45,923 bases of DNA from Desulfamplus sp. (GCA_015231705.1 JADGBC010000007.1:1-45923), one strand, 5' to 3'. Positions 1 through 8,008 are shown, numbered from the stretch's first letter. Notes: generated by a model from the sequence alone, not told the origin. A program made the numbers and translations.

Positions 1-162
1 AATAAACTTCACCCCTTCGCAACTATCAGCTCTTTTATCTCTCTGACAGCTCCTGTGAATTGAACCACAGGTCATTTCCGTTTTATCCTCCGCTCCGTTA
101 CCGGGTTTCATTGGCGGAAACTTCATTGCTACTACGGGCTCATCTGCCACCCTGCAAAGCAT
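1..162 (-). CDS. Group II intron reverse transcriptase/maturase, N-terminal 54 residues (partial)
   Basis: An open frame starts at ATG 162 (minus strand) and stays open for 54 codons to the window edge. Its beginning, MLCRVADEPVVAMK, followed by KPGNGAEDK, resembles the N-terminal leader of LtrA-type intron proteins, which often read ADEPVVAMK..GNAGGAKG before the RT fingers. No RT motif is inside the window. Its position inside the intron, in the place of domain IV, supports the call. It should continue as a protein of roughly 400-500 residues on the neighbouring sequence. Confidence 0.65.
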   Translation of the reverse strand, partial: MLCRVADEPVVAMKFPPMKPGNGAEDKTEMTCGSIHRSCQRDKRADSCEGVKFI

Positions 163-495
163 CTTGCCCTTCTTGAATATCTTCTTGTCAGGCAATATCC
201 TTATTACTTTAGAACTCTACAGGGCTTCCCCGGTTAATGACTGTTCCCTGTGAATAATTCCATCCTCAAGCACTTCAGCAGTCTGTCTGAGTATCGGGCT
301 TTGCCCTATTTTGCAGGCTTACCCACTGCTTCAGCCGAATCAGGTTCGCTTTCGCTATGTACTATTCACTTCTTATCGCTTCCTTCAGACCCTTCCGTTA
401 CCAGAAACGCCCTTGCGATTCAGATTGATTTCCCCTCAGACGGGGTATCTCCACTCTCTTTCAAGTGGACGGGGTTACAGCTTTGCCGGGCAAAC
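1..495 (-). mobile_element. Group IIC intron, 5' part (domain I to start of intron ORF); cut by window edge
   Basis: Read on the minus strand, the intron begins at 495 with GTTTGCCCGGC, close to the GTGTGCCCGGC start I recall for bacterial group IIC introns. It continues with typical domain I words: CGCAAGGG, TCTGAAGGAAGCG, CGAAAGCGAACC and TAGGGCAAAGCCC. It starts directly after the T-run of a rho-independent terminator, the usual target of class C introns. The intron-encoded protein opens at 162 and runs off the window, so the catalytic domains V/VI are not visible. The identification rests on remembered family motifs plus the insertion site. The first-base motif GTTTG instead of GTGYG is slightly unusual. 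Confidence 0.8.
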
Positions 496-529
496 AAAAA
501 AGGGTTCAACCAAAACTGGCTAAACCCTT
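496..529 (-). terminator. Rho-independent terminator of the tRNA-Leu gene; group II intron target
   Basis: On the minus strand a 13-bp stem (AAGGGTTTAGCCA with TGGTTGAACCCTT, two GU pairs) closes a GTTT loop and is followed by six T. It lies 10 nt after the tRNA CCA end. The intron starts at the next base, so the hairpin serves both as terminator and as insertion landmark. Confidence 0.9.
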
Positions 530-539
530 GAATTTACTA

Positions 540-626
540 TGGTGCCGGAGGCGAGACTTGAACTCGCACACCCTTGCGGGCGGAGGATTTTGAGTCCTCT
601 GCGTCTACCAGTTCCACCACTCCGGC
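540..626 (-). tRNA. tRNA-Leu (anticodon CAA)
   Basis: The minus strand folds as a class II tRNA. The acceptor stem is GCCGGAG/CTCCGGC, the anticodon stem-loop GAGGA-CTCAAAA-TCCTC gives anticodon CAA, there is a long variable arm (CCGCCCGCAAGGGTGT), the T arm is GCGAG-TTCAAGT-CTCGC, and CCA is encoded. It reads UUG codons. It is followed by its own terminator. Confidence 0.97.
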
Positions 627-698
627 GTTATTTATACAGTGCCTTTTTAAGATAAACACTCCTTCTTGTCAACAGATTCCTGACACTATCCATAAAAA

Positions 699-1586
699 TT
701 AATCATTGCAGGCTTTCAGGCTGCCTGCTGACTTACTGCAATATCTGATTGCCTTGATGACTTCATCACGGCTGATCTCACCCTCCCGCACAATCTTGAC
801 CGGATCGCATGTGACATCAACAACAGTGGAGCCGATACCCCCTTTGAGGATTCCGCTGTCAAGTACCATATCAACATGGCTTAAAATATCAGGATCAAGC
901 ATAGCGATCTCCTTGCATCCAGCCTTACCAGAAATATTGGCACTGGTGCCGGTGATGGGGCTGCCTACCTGCCTGACTAATGATCTGGCAACCGGATGGC
1001 CTGGCATCCTGATACCAATCTTCCCTGTCCCTGCAGTAAGAGCCTTTGGCAAATCGTCAATAGCATTAAATACAAGGGTAATGTTTCCTGGCCAGAATTT
1101 TTCTATCAATGAGAGGGCAGAGGCTGTCAAATATCTCTTTACCATGAAAATACCCCCCTGATTTTCATAATTCGGGGGGGCATAATAATGGCCATGAAGG
1201 TTTGTTTTTTGTTTCAGAGGTGATCCATTCAACCCTGACTGAATCTCCTCTGACTGAATCTCCCCTGATTGAAACGATGATCTGTTTTCTGAAACAGGCT
1301 TTACAAGCAGATCAAGCTGGCTGATATCGTCGATAAGAACAAGAAGCGGATTGGTCAACGGTCTCTGCTTGATCTCAAACACCCGTTGTACTGCCGCCGG
1401 GTTCAAGGCATCAGCCGCAAGCCCGTAAAGACATTTTGCAGGAAAGACAACAACTCCGCCGACATGGATAATATTTGCAGCTTTTCTGATTATGTCAAAA
1501 CAGCGATCAGATTCAGATAAATCAAAACAGTGATCAGATGCAAACAAAGAGGCAATGTCAGCAACTTTATCCATCTTGCCACCCAT
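699..1586 (-). CDS. Threonylcarbamoyl-AMP synthase (Sua5/YrdC/TsaC family) with repeat-derived insertion
   Basis: The enzyme makes L-threonylcarbamoyl-AMP from Thr, bicarbonate and ATP for the t6A37 modification of ANN-decoding tRNAs. Family signatures are GGVVVFPAKCLYGLAADA, FEIKQRPLTNPLLVLI, FWPGNITLVF, GKIGIRMPGHPVA and GSPITGTSANISG, with the C-terminal STVVDVT..KIVREGEIS. At 295 aa it is longer than the roughly 200-aa TsaC core. About 50 residues (near 100-147) are inserted between 'LVKPV' and 'FWPG'. Part of the insert is the translation of dispersed repeat D, and another part is an imperfect 15-bp tandem repeat (QSGEI/QSEEI). Residues 17-30 also carry a small tandem duplication (SDHCFD/SDRCFD). 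The gene follows purD-purE with a 5-nt gap, so it is probably co-transcribed. ATG 1586 and ATG 1574 are both possible starts. Confidence 0.9.
   Translation of the reverse strand: MGGKMDKVADIASLFASDHCFDLSESDRCFDIIRKAANIIHVGGVVVFPAKCLYGLAADALNPAAVQRVFEIKQRPLTNPLLVLIDDISQLDLLVKPVSENRSSFQSGEIQSEEIQSGLNGSPLKQKTNLHGHYYAPPNYENQGGIFMVKRYLTASALSLIEKFWPGNITLVFNAIDDLPKALTAGTGKIGIRMPGHPVARSLVRQVGSPITGTSANISGKAGCKEIAMLDPDILSHVDMVLDSGILKGGIGSTVVDVTCDPVKIVREGEISRDEVIKAIRYCSKSAGSLKACND
1137..1212 (+). repeat. Repeat D copy, in frame inside the Sua5/YrdC gene
   Basis: The plus strand reads TTTACCATGAAAATACCCCC, then TGATTTTCATAATTCGGGG, and ends GGCCATGAAGGTTTG. The same order of words recurs at 16125-16200 (inverted) and at 4676-4708 (inverted), and in shorter form upstream of other genes. 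The reading frame passes through it antisense, giving the residues NLHGHYYAPPNYENQGG. No stop is created, so the host gene stays open. Confidence 0.8.
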
Positions 1587-1591
1587 TCATC

Positions 1592-3358
1592 TTACCACCC
1601 AAGGGTTTCAGCCTTTTTATTGACCGTGTCTGCCATATCTTTTTTGTATTTATCAAGTTTTGCAGCAAGCTCGCAATCAGAGACAGAAAGTATCTGTGCT
1701 GCAAGCACTCCGGCATTTATGGCACCAGGTTTGCCAATAGCCAGCGTTGCCACAGGCACTCCAGGCGGCATCTGCACAGTTGAAAGCAGAGAATCTAAGC
1801 CCTGAAGAGCAGATGAGTCAATCGGAACACCAAGAACCGGCAACGTGGTATGGGCGGCAAGTACCCCTGCAAGGTGGGCAGCATGTCCTGCTCCGGCAAT
1901 AATAACTCCCATTCCTTTTTTACGAGCATTTTTTGCAAAGGCTTCCGCTCTTGCGGGAGTTCTGTGGGCAGATGCAACAGTCACTTCATATGGGATATCA
2001 AATTTTTTAAGTATCTTAAGTGCCTCTTCCATGACAGGCAGATCTGAATCACTTCCCATTATAACCCCAACTCTTGGTGGAACAGAGATTCTTGCAATGG
2101 CTTTGGCTCCAATGTCCTTGCGGTAAAAACAGCCTTTCCATGAAATCTTGTCGCATGCATCATATGCTTTATCCATAGCATCCTTAATGCCATCTCCAAG
2201 AGCTGTAACACCAAGGACTCTGCCTCCATTGGTTTTGATCTGCCCATTTTCAAGTGTTGTACCAGCATGAAATACAATCGTGTCTGAAATTGTGTCTGCC
2301 TGATCAAGACCCTTAATCACATCACCCTTTTCATAAGATCCTGGATATCCTCCTGCTGCCATTACAACGCACATGGTGCTTCTGGGGTCAATTTCGGTTT
2401 TGAATCTGTGGAGCGTGCCATCTACACAGGCCTCCATCAAAGGCACAAGATCACTTTTAAGCCGCATCAAAATAGGCTGTGTTTCTGGATCACCAAGTCT
2501 TACGTTGAATTCAAGAACCTTTATCTGCTCTTTATGGATCATAAGACCTGCATAGAGAACCCCTTTAAATGGAATTCCCTCGGCAGCCATAGCTTTTACT
2601 GCTGGAACCATGATCTCGTTCATTGCTCTTCTTCTGAGCATGAAATCAAGAACTGGTGCAGGAGAGTAAGCCCCCATTCCACCAGTGTTTGGACCCTGAT
2701 CATTATCAAATATCCTTTTGTGATCCTGGGAAGTTGGAAGTGGAAGAACAGTTTTGCCATCGGTCAGGGCGATAAATGAAGCCTCTTCACCCACCAGACA
2801 CTCCTCCACCACAACAAGAGATCCGGCATCTCCAAAAATACCGCCCTTCATCATGTCATCCAGTGCTTTAAAAGCCTCATCTTCAGACGCACAGACAAAA
2901 ACCCCTTTTCCAGATGCAAGGCCATCTGCCTTTACAACCAAAGGTGCACCAATCTGTTTTACATAGAGTTTTGCTCTCTCAATGTCAGTAAAAGATTTTC
3001 CTCTGGCTGTTGGGATGTTGTATTTTTCCATGATATTTTTGGCAAAAATTTTACTTGCCTCAAGTTGAGCCGCTTTTTTTGAAGGGCCAAATGCCTTTAA
3101 ACCCCTTGATTCAAAAAGATCGACAATTCCTGCTGCCAGTGGTGCTTCAGGCCCAACAACAGTAAGATCAATGTTCTTCTCCTTTGCAAATGCAGCAAGA
3201 GCCTCAATATCATCAGAACCTATCGCAATATTCTGTGCAAGAGTTGATGTGCCAGCGTTTCCAGGTGCACAATAAATCTTTTTTACAGCATCGCTTTTAG
3301 ATATTTTCCAGACAAGAGCGTGCTCTCTGCCGCCGCTTCCCACAACTAAAATGTTCAT
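1592..3358 (-). CDS. Fused phosphoribosylamine-glycine ligase / N5-carboxyaminoimidazole ribonucleotide mutase (PurD-PurE)
   Basis: Residues 1 to about 420 are a complete PurD (GAR synthetase, ATP-grasp): MNILVVGSGGREHALVWK, YCAPGNAGT, VVKADGLASGKGV, DHKRIFDNDQGPNTGGMGAYSP, LEFNVRLGDPETQ. From about 427 a complete class I PurE follows: VGVIMGSDSDLPVMEEA, VASAHRTPARA, IIAGAGHAAHLAGVLA and VPVATLAIGKPGAINAG. The chain therefore carries de novo purine steps 2 and 6b. PurD normally stands alone or is fused to PurM/PurN in eukaryotes, while PurE is normally next to PurK. No PurK is visible here. The start at 3358 has an upstream GGAG. The downstream neighbour is the Sua5/YrdC gene, 5 nt away. Confidence 0.93.
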   Translation of the reverse strand: MNILVVGSGGREHALVWKISKSDAVKKIYCAPGNAGTSTLAQNIAIGSDDIEALAAFAKEKNIDLTVVGPEAPLAAGIVDLFESRGLKAFGPSKKAAQLEASKIFAKNIMEKYNIPTARGKSFTDIERAKLYVKQIGAPLVVKADGLASGKGVFVCASEDEAFKALDDMMKGGIFGDAGSLVVVEECLVGEEASFIALTDGKTVLPLPTSQDHKRIFDNDQGPNTGGMGAYSPAPVLDFMLRRRAMNEIMVPAVKAMAAEGIPFKGVLYAGLMIHKEQIKVLEFNVRLGDPETQPILMRLKSDLVPLMEACVDGTLHRFKTEIDPRSTMCVVMAAGGYPGSYEKGDVIKGLDQADTISDTIVFHAGTTLENGQIKTNGGRVLGVTALGDGIKDAMDKAYDACDKISWKGCFYRKDIGAKAIARISVPPRVGVIMGSDSDLPVMEEALKILKKFDIPYEVTVASAHRTPARAEAFAKNARKKGMGVIIAGAGHAAHLAGVLAAHTTLPVLGVPIDSSALQGLDSLLSTVQMPPGVPVATLAIGKPGAINAGVLAAQILSVSDCELAAKLDKYKKDMADTVNKKAETLGW

Positions 3359-3478
3359 TTTTTTATTTCTCCATGGTTTGATAAATTTTATTTTGTAGCA
3401 TGTTGATATGCCAAATACTTTTTTATAAAAAAGTCTCTGTAAGTATCTGTTTTATAAAGACTTAGATTTTTTAGATTG

Positions 3479-3494
3479 TGGCGGTAATCCGCCA
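3479..3494. other. Short GC-rich hairpin after ddl
   Basis: TGGCGG-TAAT-CCGCCA forms a perfect 6-bp stem with a 4-nt loop, 14 nt past the ddl stop. No T-run follows immediately on the minus strand, so it is at best a weak 3'-end structure. An AT palindrome (ACTTTTTTATAAAAAAGT, 3417-3434) lies further on. The rest of the 3359-3507 gap shows no gene. Confidence 0.35.
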
Positions 3495-3507
3495 TGTAGG
3501 TTATATT

Positions 3508-4437
3508 TCACTGCTCCATTGCCAATGCTATAAGCCTGTCAAGTATCTGTGTGAATGAGTATCCGGCAACCTTTGCAGATTGAGGATAGAGGCTTGTAGC
3601 AGTCATTCCTGGGATGGTGTTGGTCTCAAGCAGGTAAATGTCTCCATTGGACAAGATCATATCGCTTCTGCTGTACCCTTTTAGAAACAGGGCACGATGG
3701 GCTGCAAGTGCATATTCTTGAACCTTGTCTCTTATCTCGTCATCAATTCGGGCAGGGCATATCTCTTCTGTTGCCCCTTTAAGATACTTTGCGTTGTAGT
3801 CAAAAAACTCGTATCCCTCTCCCGGGATGATCTCAATTACAGGAAGAGCTTCAAGCTCACGGTTGCCAAGAACGCCACAAGTCAGCTCCACCCCCTTTAT
3901 ATAGGATTCAAGAAGCAAATTGTTGTCGAACAGAAGAGCCTTTTCAACTGATGGAGCAATATCACTCTCTTTTTTTACAATCGACATACCCACGCTTGAG
4001 CCTGCACATACAGGTTTAATAACCATCGGCAGTCCAATCTTGTTCACCCATGCATCAGTTTCCACGATCTCTCCCTTTGAGAATGGGATATAGGGCGGGA
4101 CAGGAATATTTGCGTGTTCATACATCTTCTTTGCGGCAAGTTTGTTCATGGCCAGAGCACTTCCCAATACTCCGGCACCTTGATACGGAATTTTAAGAAG
4201 ATCAAGAAGACCCTGAACCGTACCATCTTCTCCATTAGGGCCGTGGAGAATCAAGAGAGCAACATCAATGGCAGGTGCATCTTCCACGATTTTTTGCAGA
4301 TCTGTTTTTGGGTCGTATCTTACAATATCGTATTTAGACTTATCTAAGGCTTCATAAACCTGTTTGCCACTGCTTAAAGATACTTCCCTTTCAGATGAAT
4401 CACCACCGGATAAAAGAGCCAGTCTTATCTTTCCCAT
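3508..4437 (-). CDS. ddl: D-alanine--D-alanine ligase
   Basis: This ATP-grasp ligase joins two D-Ala for the peptidoglycan stem peptide in the cytoplasm. It starts MGKIRLALLSGGDSSEREVSL. It carries LILHGPNGEDGTVQGLLDLL, the dipeptide-ligase motif YQGAGVLGSALAMNK, MVIKPVCAGSSVGMS, the metal-binding end YLLETNTIPGMT, and YSFTQILDRLI at the C terminus. At 309 aa it is of normal DdlB length. AAGGAG sits 7 nt before ATG 4437. Its upstream leader contains a repeat D fragment and the long repeat B. Confidence 0.95.
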   Translation of the reverse strand: MGKIRLALLSGGDSSEREVSLSSGKQVYEALDKSKYDIVRYDPKTDLQKIVEDAPAIDVALLILHGPNGEDGTVQGLLDLLKIPYQGAGVLGSALAMNKLAAKKMYEHANIPVPPYIPFSKGEIVETDAWVNKIGLPMVIKPVCAGSSVGMSIVKKESDIAPSVEKALLFDNNLLLESYIKGVELTCGVLGNRELEALPVIEIIPGEGYEFFDYNAKYLKGATEEICPARIDDEIRDKVQEYALAAHRALFLKGYSRSDMILSNGDIYLLETNTIPGMTATSLYPQSAKVAGYSFTQILDRLIALAMEQ

Positions 4438-4461
4438 GATACTACTCCTTATTAATTGAAT

Positions 4462-4497
4462 ATTTTACCGTGAAAATGGATCACATTTTTATATTAC
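4462..4497 (+). repeat. Repeat D fragment in the ddl leader
   Basis: TTTTACCGTGAAAATGGATC followed by ACATTTTTATATT matches the beginning of the copies at 36042 and 37080 almost word for word. It lies 25 nt upstream of the ddl start codon and runs directly into repeat B. Confidence 0.65.
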
Positions 4498-4668
4498 TCA
4501 AAGTCAACACCTATCGATTCCTAAGCCTTGTCAACACTGTCAGAATCAGGATATTGAGGATGAAAGGATTTACAGGATCTAATCCTTTTTCATCCTGTAA
4601 ATCCTGAGCATCCTGATTCAGACAGATGCTAATATGCCCAGCAAACAATAGCAAGGTGTCGTTTTTGA
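4480..4668 (+). repeat. Repeat B, copy 1 (about 190 bp, internally palindromic)
   Basis: The segment from ACTCAAAGTCAACACCTATC to AGCAAGGTGTCGTTTTTGA is repeated in inverted orientation at 15863-16045 with a few substitutions and small indels. The interior is an imperfect palindrome of CTGTCWGAATCAGGAT and GGATTTACAGGAT words, so the transcript or single strand could form a long hairpin. Outer ends ACACCT/AGGTGT are also inverted. There is no coding capacity and no transposase, so it is MITE-like. Confidence 0.8.
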
Positions 4669-4675
4669 TATATTA

Positions 4676-4708
4676 TCATGAAAATCATGAGGGGTATTTT
4701 TACGGTAA
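4676..4708 (-). repeat. Repeat D copy overlapping a gene 3' end
   Basis: The minus strand reads TTTACCGTAAAAATACCCCT, then CATGATTTTCATGATAA, parallel to the copy inside the Sua5/YrdC gene. The TAA in it is the stop codon of the 4700-5323 membrane protein, so the last residues (LP) of that protein come from the repeat. Confidence 0.7.
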
Positions 4709-5323
4709 ATTGTCTGTAATACTCTTTGTTTCAAACAGAATCCGTTTTTTTGCCATGTGATACTCTTCATCGTCAATGAGATTCTTTTTATATAAACCTG
4801 CAAGTTCTGACAGACGCCTCTCAATGTTGGTATCGCCCGATTCAAGCCTTGGGGTATGATATCCACCATGATTGTGATATCCATCACCATGTTCATGATA
4901 CTCACCATGACCAGATGCTTGGTTCCTGCCAGACGTTGTATCATGATCCAGCAAATTGCCCCCCTCTCCTGCTGGCAGGAGATTGCCTGCCTGCAGCATA
5001 TTCCCTCCTGGAGCACTCAGTTTGAAGGATGCCAATCCACCCAGAAGTTTGATTTCAACATTGCGGTTTTGAAATGCAGGATGCGAAAGAACATCTTTGA
5101 TATCAGTTGATGAGCGTTTGATTCTAAGATAAAAAATCCAGAACAGGGCGATCACTGCTGCTGCGATACCACCCATTATCCAGGGCAGATACTGATATAC
5201 CCCTTTGAACAGAACCACAGTTACTCCGGCACCTGCTACAAGAGCTATGTGGAGCAAAAGTACAAAATATGCGGCAAAAAGGCTTTTAAAAATACCTTCC
5301 TTGTCCGTTGGTTTAAATTTCAT
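4700..5323 (-). CDS. Membrane protein with His-rich linker and SHOCT-like C-terminal segment
   Basis: I do not recognise a named family for the whole protein. Residues about 14-37 (LFAAYFVLLLHIALVAGAGVTVV) and 47-67 (LPWIMGGIAAAVIALFWIFYL) are two membrane helices. A soluble part follows, with a glycine/histidine-rich stretch (HGEYHEHGDGYHNHGGYH) that could bind metal. The C-terminal RRLSELAGLYKKNLIDDEEYHMAKKRIL resembles the short SHOCT-type oligomerisation motif. It overlaps the upstream DUF1992 gene by ATGA, so translation is coupled. Its stop codon lies within repeat D, so the C terminus may have been rewritten by insertion. Confidence 0.7.
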   Translation of the reverse strand: MKFKPTDKEGIFKSLFAAYFVLLLHIALVAGAGVTVVLFKGVYQYLPWIMGGIAAAVIALFWIFYLRIKRSSTDIKDVLSHPAFQNRNVEIKLLGGLASFKLSAPGGNMLQAGNLLPAGEGGNLLDHDTTSGRNQASGHGEYHEHGDGYHNHGGYHTPRLESGDTNIERRLSELAGLYKKNLIDDEEYHMAKKRILFETKSITDNLP

Positions 5324-5748
5324 GACATCCTTTTTAAAAGTTTTTGTCTGTATTGTGATGGAAAAGCAGCAGAATAAGTGCTGTTTCCACGGCTGTTGTT
5401 TAGTTTGAGCATAAGAAAATCAAGTTTTTTCCTGACTTCCGACCTTCTCTTGATCTCAGCCTCTGACAGAGTTCTGCCGTGTGGCTGCTTTTCTCCATCT
5501 TCCTGATGCTTATTGTCATCCATGGATTGGAGCAGTTCTTCAAGTTTTTTGATCTCGTTTCTGATCTCAACCTCAGGAGGAACAAAACCTGAGTTCTTTA
5601 AGACACGGTAGGCCATTCTGAAATCTTCAGGTATGGCCATATCATCAAGATTCAGTGGTTTGCCCTGACCCGGCAGATTGTCCAGATCCCCGTTTTTCTG
5701 TGCTTTTAATATTCTCTCTTCAACCAGAGCATCAAATCCTGGAAGCAT
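5320..5748 (-). CDS. DUF1992 (DnaJ-homologue subfamily C member 28-like) protein
   Basis: The N terminus FDALVEERILKAQKNGDLDNLPGQGKPL..LD and the following DFRMAYRVLKNSGFVPPEVEIRNEI are the hallmark of the DUF1992 domain, found in DnaJC28 and small bacterial proteins. No J domain is present. The rest is charged and helical (EIKKLEELL, KRRSEVRKKLDFLMLKL). At 142 aa it is normal for the stand-alone bacterial form. The molecular role is unknown. Start ATG 5748 follows GAAGGAAA. The stop overlaps the next gene's start. Confidence 0.88.
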   Translation of the reverse strand: MLPGFDALVEERILKAQKNGDLDNLPGQGKPLNLDDMAIPEDFRMAYRVLKNSGFVPPEVEIRNEIKKLEELLQSMDDNKHQEDGEKQPHGRTLSEAEIKRRSEVRKKLDFLMLKLNNSRGNSTYSAAFPSQYRQKLLKRMS

Positions 5749-6116
5749 ATTGATATCTTTCCTTCATTGTCCTTTTTTGACCAAATTTTTAAGCCAGAGC
5801 ATTCAAGATTTCTTGCCGGACAGCATTGAAAGGCAGCAAGGTGAATCATGAAAATGCAAGGTAATCATGAAAACGATTGATATTATAAATATGAAAATAG
5901 TTGATATTATAAAAAAGACCTTCTGTTTGCAAGATAAAAGCATGTGGATCAATGTATGCGGTTTAGTTGTTGACAATAAGAGTCATTTTACAATAAGAGT
6001 TTTAAAAAAAGAGTTGGTTAAAATAAAAATGCTTCTCTCTTCATTATGTAAGGACAAAATAAGAAGATATGCATTTTCAGACTAAATAGACAAAAAGCAT
6101 TATTAAAGGGGAAATT
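5749..6116. other. Intergenic region between divergent genes; short tandem repeat
   Basis: This 368-bp stretch lies between the divergent DUF1992 and MCP genes and should hold both promoters. A 24-bp unit (ATGAAAACGATTGATATTAT followed by AAAT) is repeated with few changes at 5867-5914. The rest is very AT-rich. I see no convincing sigma-28 or sigma-54 element. The 72-codon plus-strand ORF there has no ribosome site and no family look. Confidence 0.5.
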
Positions 6117-7778
6117 ATGAATCTTAGAAACTGGAAGATTGGAACAAAGATTGGAGCCGGATTCTTTTTGATGATTTGCATGGCTGCTGTTATCAGTTAT
6201 GTCGGCACACTTAAAACAAAACAGGTAGGTGATACTCTGAATAAGCTCTACAAACATCCACATACAGTTATAACGACTATGCTGAAAATCGAGGGAACAG
6301 TTACAAAGATGCGACTCTCAATGAGATATTTTAGGTTTGCAAAGAGCGATGAGGATTTCAGAAAAATGGAAAAACAGCTTTCTGAATATGAAGACGAGGT
6401 GATGAAAGACTATGATATCCTGAAAGAACGTTTTCTGGGTGACCAGAAGATGATCAACGATTTTTTGGAGATCTTCAACGGTTGGAAAGAACACAGGGAT
6501 AAGGAGATAGCCCTGGTCAAAACAGGCAAGATCGAGGAGGCGGATGATGTTGCAGAGAAAGAAGTGATACCTCATGCCGAAAAAATTAGTTCAGCCATCA
6601 AAGATATTATTGATTTTGCTGAAAAGAAACTTGTAGATTTCATGGCTTCATCAAAAAATCATATCTCAAATGCCGTTATCCAAAGCTATCTGATCTTGGT
6701 AGTTGCCGTGGTTGCAGGTTTGCTGCTTGCCTTTTTTATAACCAGAGGAATTACAAAACCGCTCTCCAAAGCTCTTGATATGGCAAACTCAATGGCAAAG
6801 GGTGATTTTACTATAAGGATTGAAAACAACAGAAAAGATGAAGTTGGACAACTGGTTGATGCACTAAACACGATGGAAGATAGCCTTAAAGGAGTTATTC
6901 AAAATATAATAAATAGCGTAAAAACCCTTTCTGAATCTTCCACTCTTTTGACAGATATCTCTAATGTCATGGCATCAGGTGCGGAAGAGACAGCTTCTCA
7001 GGCTAACTCTGTTGCAAGTGCAGTGGAGCAGATGAGTTCCAACATGACCTCTGTCGCCTCTGCCATGGAGGAGTCAACCACCACAATCAGCATGATATCG
7101 ACCGCGGCTGAAGAGATGTCATCAACTATCAATGAGATCGCAAAGAGTTCTGGTCAGGGCAGAACCATTGCCAATGACGCTGTTACAAAGGCAAAAAATA
7201 CCACACAGAGAGTAGAGGAGCTTGGAGAGGCTGCCAAATTAGTCGGCAAAGTTACCGAGACAATAACCGATATTTCTGAGCAGACAAATCTTCTTGCTCT
7301 TAATGCCACCATAGAGGCTGCAAGGGCAGGTGAGGCAGGCAAGGGATTTGCGGTTGTGGCAAATGAGATCAAGGATCTTGCAAGACAGACCGCACAGGCA
7401 ACCCAGGAGATCAAAAAGAATATTGAGGGGATGCAAAATTCTACTTTGACATCAATTCAGGAGATCAAGGCTATATCTGCTATCATTAATGATATCAATG
7501 ATATTTCAGCAGGAATTGCCGCTGCTGTGGAAGAGCAGTCTGCGGCTACAAGCGAGATTACACGAAATGTGCGTGAGGCATCAGAAGGTATGGCAGAGGT
7601 CAATGAAAATGTGGCTCAGGTTTCTGACGTTACAAGAGATGTGGCGGAAAATGTGGCTGGTGTCAGTCAGGTCGCAGGAGAGATGGCTGAAAACAGCAGC
7701 CAGATCAACACAAATTCCGTTGAGCTTTCAAGGCTTGCACAACAACTGAACAATATTGTTTCCGGATTTAAAATTTGA
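6117..7778 (+). CDS. Methyl-accepting chemotaxis protein
   Basis: The receptor transmits ligand state to CheA/CheW. Residues about 13-31 form TM1 ([19 protein letters not shown]). The periplasmic part to about 187 is helical (four-helix-bundle type). TM2 ([21 protein letters not shown]) lies near 190-210, then HAMP ([20 protein letters not shown]), then a long cytoplasmic coiled coil. The conserved signalling tip [28 protein letters not shown] is intact. Gln/Glu-rich [13 protein letters not shown] sites are candidate methylation sites. There is no C-terminal CheR-tether pentapeptide (it ends VSGFKI). AAAGGGGAAATT precedes ATG 6117. It is monocistronic, with no che genes nearby. Confidence 0.95.
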   Translation: MNLRNWKIGTKIGAGFFLMICMAAVISYVGTLKTKQVGDTLNKLYKHPHTVITTMLKIEGTVTKMRLSMRYFRFAKSDEDFRKMEKQLSEYEDEVMKDYDILKERFLGDQKMINDFLEIFNGWKEHRDKEIALVKTGKIEEADDVAEKEVIPHAEKISSAIKDIIDFAEKKLVDFMASSKNHISNAVIQSYLILVVAVVAGLLLAFFITRGITKPLSKALDMANSMAKGDFTIRIENNRKDEVGQLVDALNTMEDSLKGVIQNIINSVKTLSESSTLLTDISNVMASGAEETASQANSVASAVEQMSSNMTSVASAMEESTTTISMISTAAEEMSSTINEIAKSSGQGRTIANDAVTKAKNTTQRVEELGEAAKLVGKVTETITDISEQTNLLALNATIEAARAGEAGKGFAVVANEIKDLARQTAQATQEIKKNIEGMQNSTLTSIQEIKAISAIINDINDISAGIAAAVEEQSAATSEITRNVREASEGMAEVNENVAQVSDVTRDVAENVAGVSQVAGEMAENSSQINTNSVELSRLAQQLNNIVSGFKI

Positions 7779-7899
7779 TCACATTACAGTCGGTAACTCT
7801 GTACAGTCGGCGTAAATCTTATTACGCTTATTAGAGTCGATTCTTCCATATTCATATGGATATTCGGCACAAAAAAGCAACAATAACTTATGCCAAGCT

Positions 7900-7919
7900 G
7901 TAGTAGTAGTAGTAGTAGT
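7900..7919. repeat. (GTA)n microsatellite
   Basis: Six GTA units in a row start the noncoding stretch between the MCP and hybrid-kinase genes. It directly abuts the left arm of an inverted repeat. It is noncoding, so length change would not shift a frame. Confidence 0.85.
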
Positions 7920-8008
7920 TCTTCAAGTTTAAATTGTCGGGTGGAATTTGCAAACTCTCCATTTTTTTAGTAGGTTTCTACCCACCCGACAGTCAAACCT
8001 TGAAAGAA
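7919..8008. repeat. Long imperfect inverted repeat (about 26-nt arms)
   Basis: Left arm TTCTTCAAGTTTAAATTG plus TCGGGTGG and right arm CCACCCGACAGTCAAACC plus TTGAAAGAA pair over about 26 nt with a few mismatches around a roughly 36-nt loop. The core GTCGGGTGG/CCACCCGAC is perfect. It could be a small MITE or a structured 3' end of the MCP mRNA. No T-run follows. Confidence 0.65.

Noticed and set aside
250-531. Plus-strand ORFs at 250-531 and 311-523
   Set aside because: They are antisense translations of the group IIC intron RNA and tRNA terminator; no ribosome site or family pattern.
3417-3434. AT-only palindrome ACTTTTTTATAAAAAAGT as terminator
   Set aside because: It has only two G-C pairs and would be too weak; such palindromes are common in AT-rich spacers.
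6117-7778. Chemotaxis operon around the MCP
   Set aside because: No cheA, cheW, cheR or cheB is adjacent; the receptor stands alone.
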